Below, one piece after another: positions 4,918-5,049 of a DNA stretch of 5,049 bases (positions are counted from its first letter, which is position 1; every line of letters starts with the position of its first letter). The DNA is from Deltaproteobacteria bacterium (GTDB taxonomy: Bacteria > Desulfobacterota > Desulfobacteria > Desulfobacterales > Desulfatibacillaceae), in the NCBI GenBank assembly GCA_019308705.1, contig JAFDHW010000348.1, forward strand, positions 1-5,049, given 5' to 3'. The notes under the pieces were generated by a model, which had not been told where the DNA came from, made no database searches, and saw only the letters and a list, made by a program, of their open reading frames with translations. Made by a program: the position numbers and the translations under genes.

Positions 4918-5049
4918 ATGCCGAACCTCATGCGCCTGTTGGGAAAAGCCCAGGAAAAACTGTATTCCCTGCCCGCCGGGGAGGCCATGCTCGGCGGGAC
5001 CAACCGGGCACTGGCCCGGGCCGCCTTCCACCTTCCCCTTCTGGGCGGC
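4918..5049 (+). CDS. Unidentified protein, N-terminal 44 codons, 3' end outside the window
   Basis: An ATG with an ideal AGGAG site opens a frame that stays open to the window edge, exactly 44 codons. The codons favour G or C at the third position, as in the other genes here. The peptide starts MPNLMRLLGKAQEKLY, continues with a Leu/Ala/Gly-rich part and ends ...FHLPLLGG. No family motif, signal peptide or clear membrane segment can be recognised in so short a piece. It is transcribed away from flavoprotein B and shares the 205-bp control region, so a shared regulator is possible. I do not recognise the gene and assign no function. Confidence 0.7.
   Translation, partial: MPNLMRLLGKAQEKLYSLPAGEAMLGGTNRALARAAFHLPLLGG

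Noticed and set aside
4713..5003. A 97-residue N-terminal extension of flavoprotein B
   Set aside because: It has no similarity to the family start, contains the predicted promoter and dyads, and overlaps the divergent gene that has a strong ribosome-binding site.
1..5049. tRNA, rRNA, CRISPR array, insertion sequence or attachment site
   Set aside because: Read through for these: no cloverleaf-like segment, no regularly spaced short repeats, no transposase motifs and no terminal inverted repeats with target duplications were seen.

Overview
The window is GC-rich bacterial DNA, densely coded, with overlapping genes. It holds the 3' part of the housekeeping GTPase gene der on the + strand, a four-gene redox operon on the - strand, and the first 44 codons of an unidentified gene on the + strand. 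The iron-sulfur and flavin content (eight predicted [4Fe-4S] clusters and two FAD proteins) suggests an anaerobic or respiratory-versatile bacterium. A Desulfobacterota-like host is a reasonable guess, but this is inference and no taxonomic marker was searched.

Layout. Positions 2-892 (+) encode the C-terminal 296 residues of Der/EngA: the end of GTPase domain 1, all of GTPase domain 2, and the KH-like domain. Only 4 bp separate its stop codon from the stop codon of the convergent operon. The operon reads right to left. It starts with flavoprotein B (4712-3657), then, after a 62-bp gap, its tandem paralogue flavoprotein A (3594-2551). A short twin-cluster ferredoxin with a Tat-type leader follows (2554-2240), and the last gene is a six-cluster membrane polyferredoxin (2243-897). 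The last three genes are joined by two 4-base ATGA stop/start overlaps, so translation is probably coupled. The 205 bp between flavoprotein B and the rightward gene at 4918 form a divergent control region. It carries a good -10/-35 pair for the operon and two nested, nearly concentric inverted repeats.

How the genes may work together. Both flavoproteins belong to the geranylgeranyl-reductase-like branch of FAD monooxygenase-fold proteins, which saturate isoprenoid double bonds in lipids or quinone tails. The polyferredoxin looks like NapH (membrane quinol-side ferredoxin) fused to NapG (Tat-exported four-cluster ferredoxin), with the Tat-like signal retained inside the fusion. The plausible reading is an electron-transfer chain coupled to reduction of an isoprenoid. 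However, the predicted topology puts the small ferredoxin and the NapG half outside the cytoplasmic membrane, while the flavoproteins have no export signal. The direction and partner of electron flow are therefore open.

Most notable points: the NapH-NapG fusion with an internal Tat-like helix; loss in both flavoproteins of the Asp normally found in the second FAD motif; a 137-bp near-identical block between otherwise diverged paralogues, suggesting gene conversion; a possible leaderless start for the operon; and the nested dyads in the divergent promoter region.
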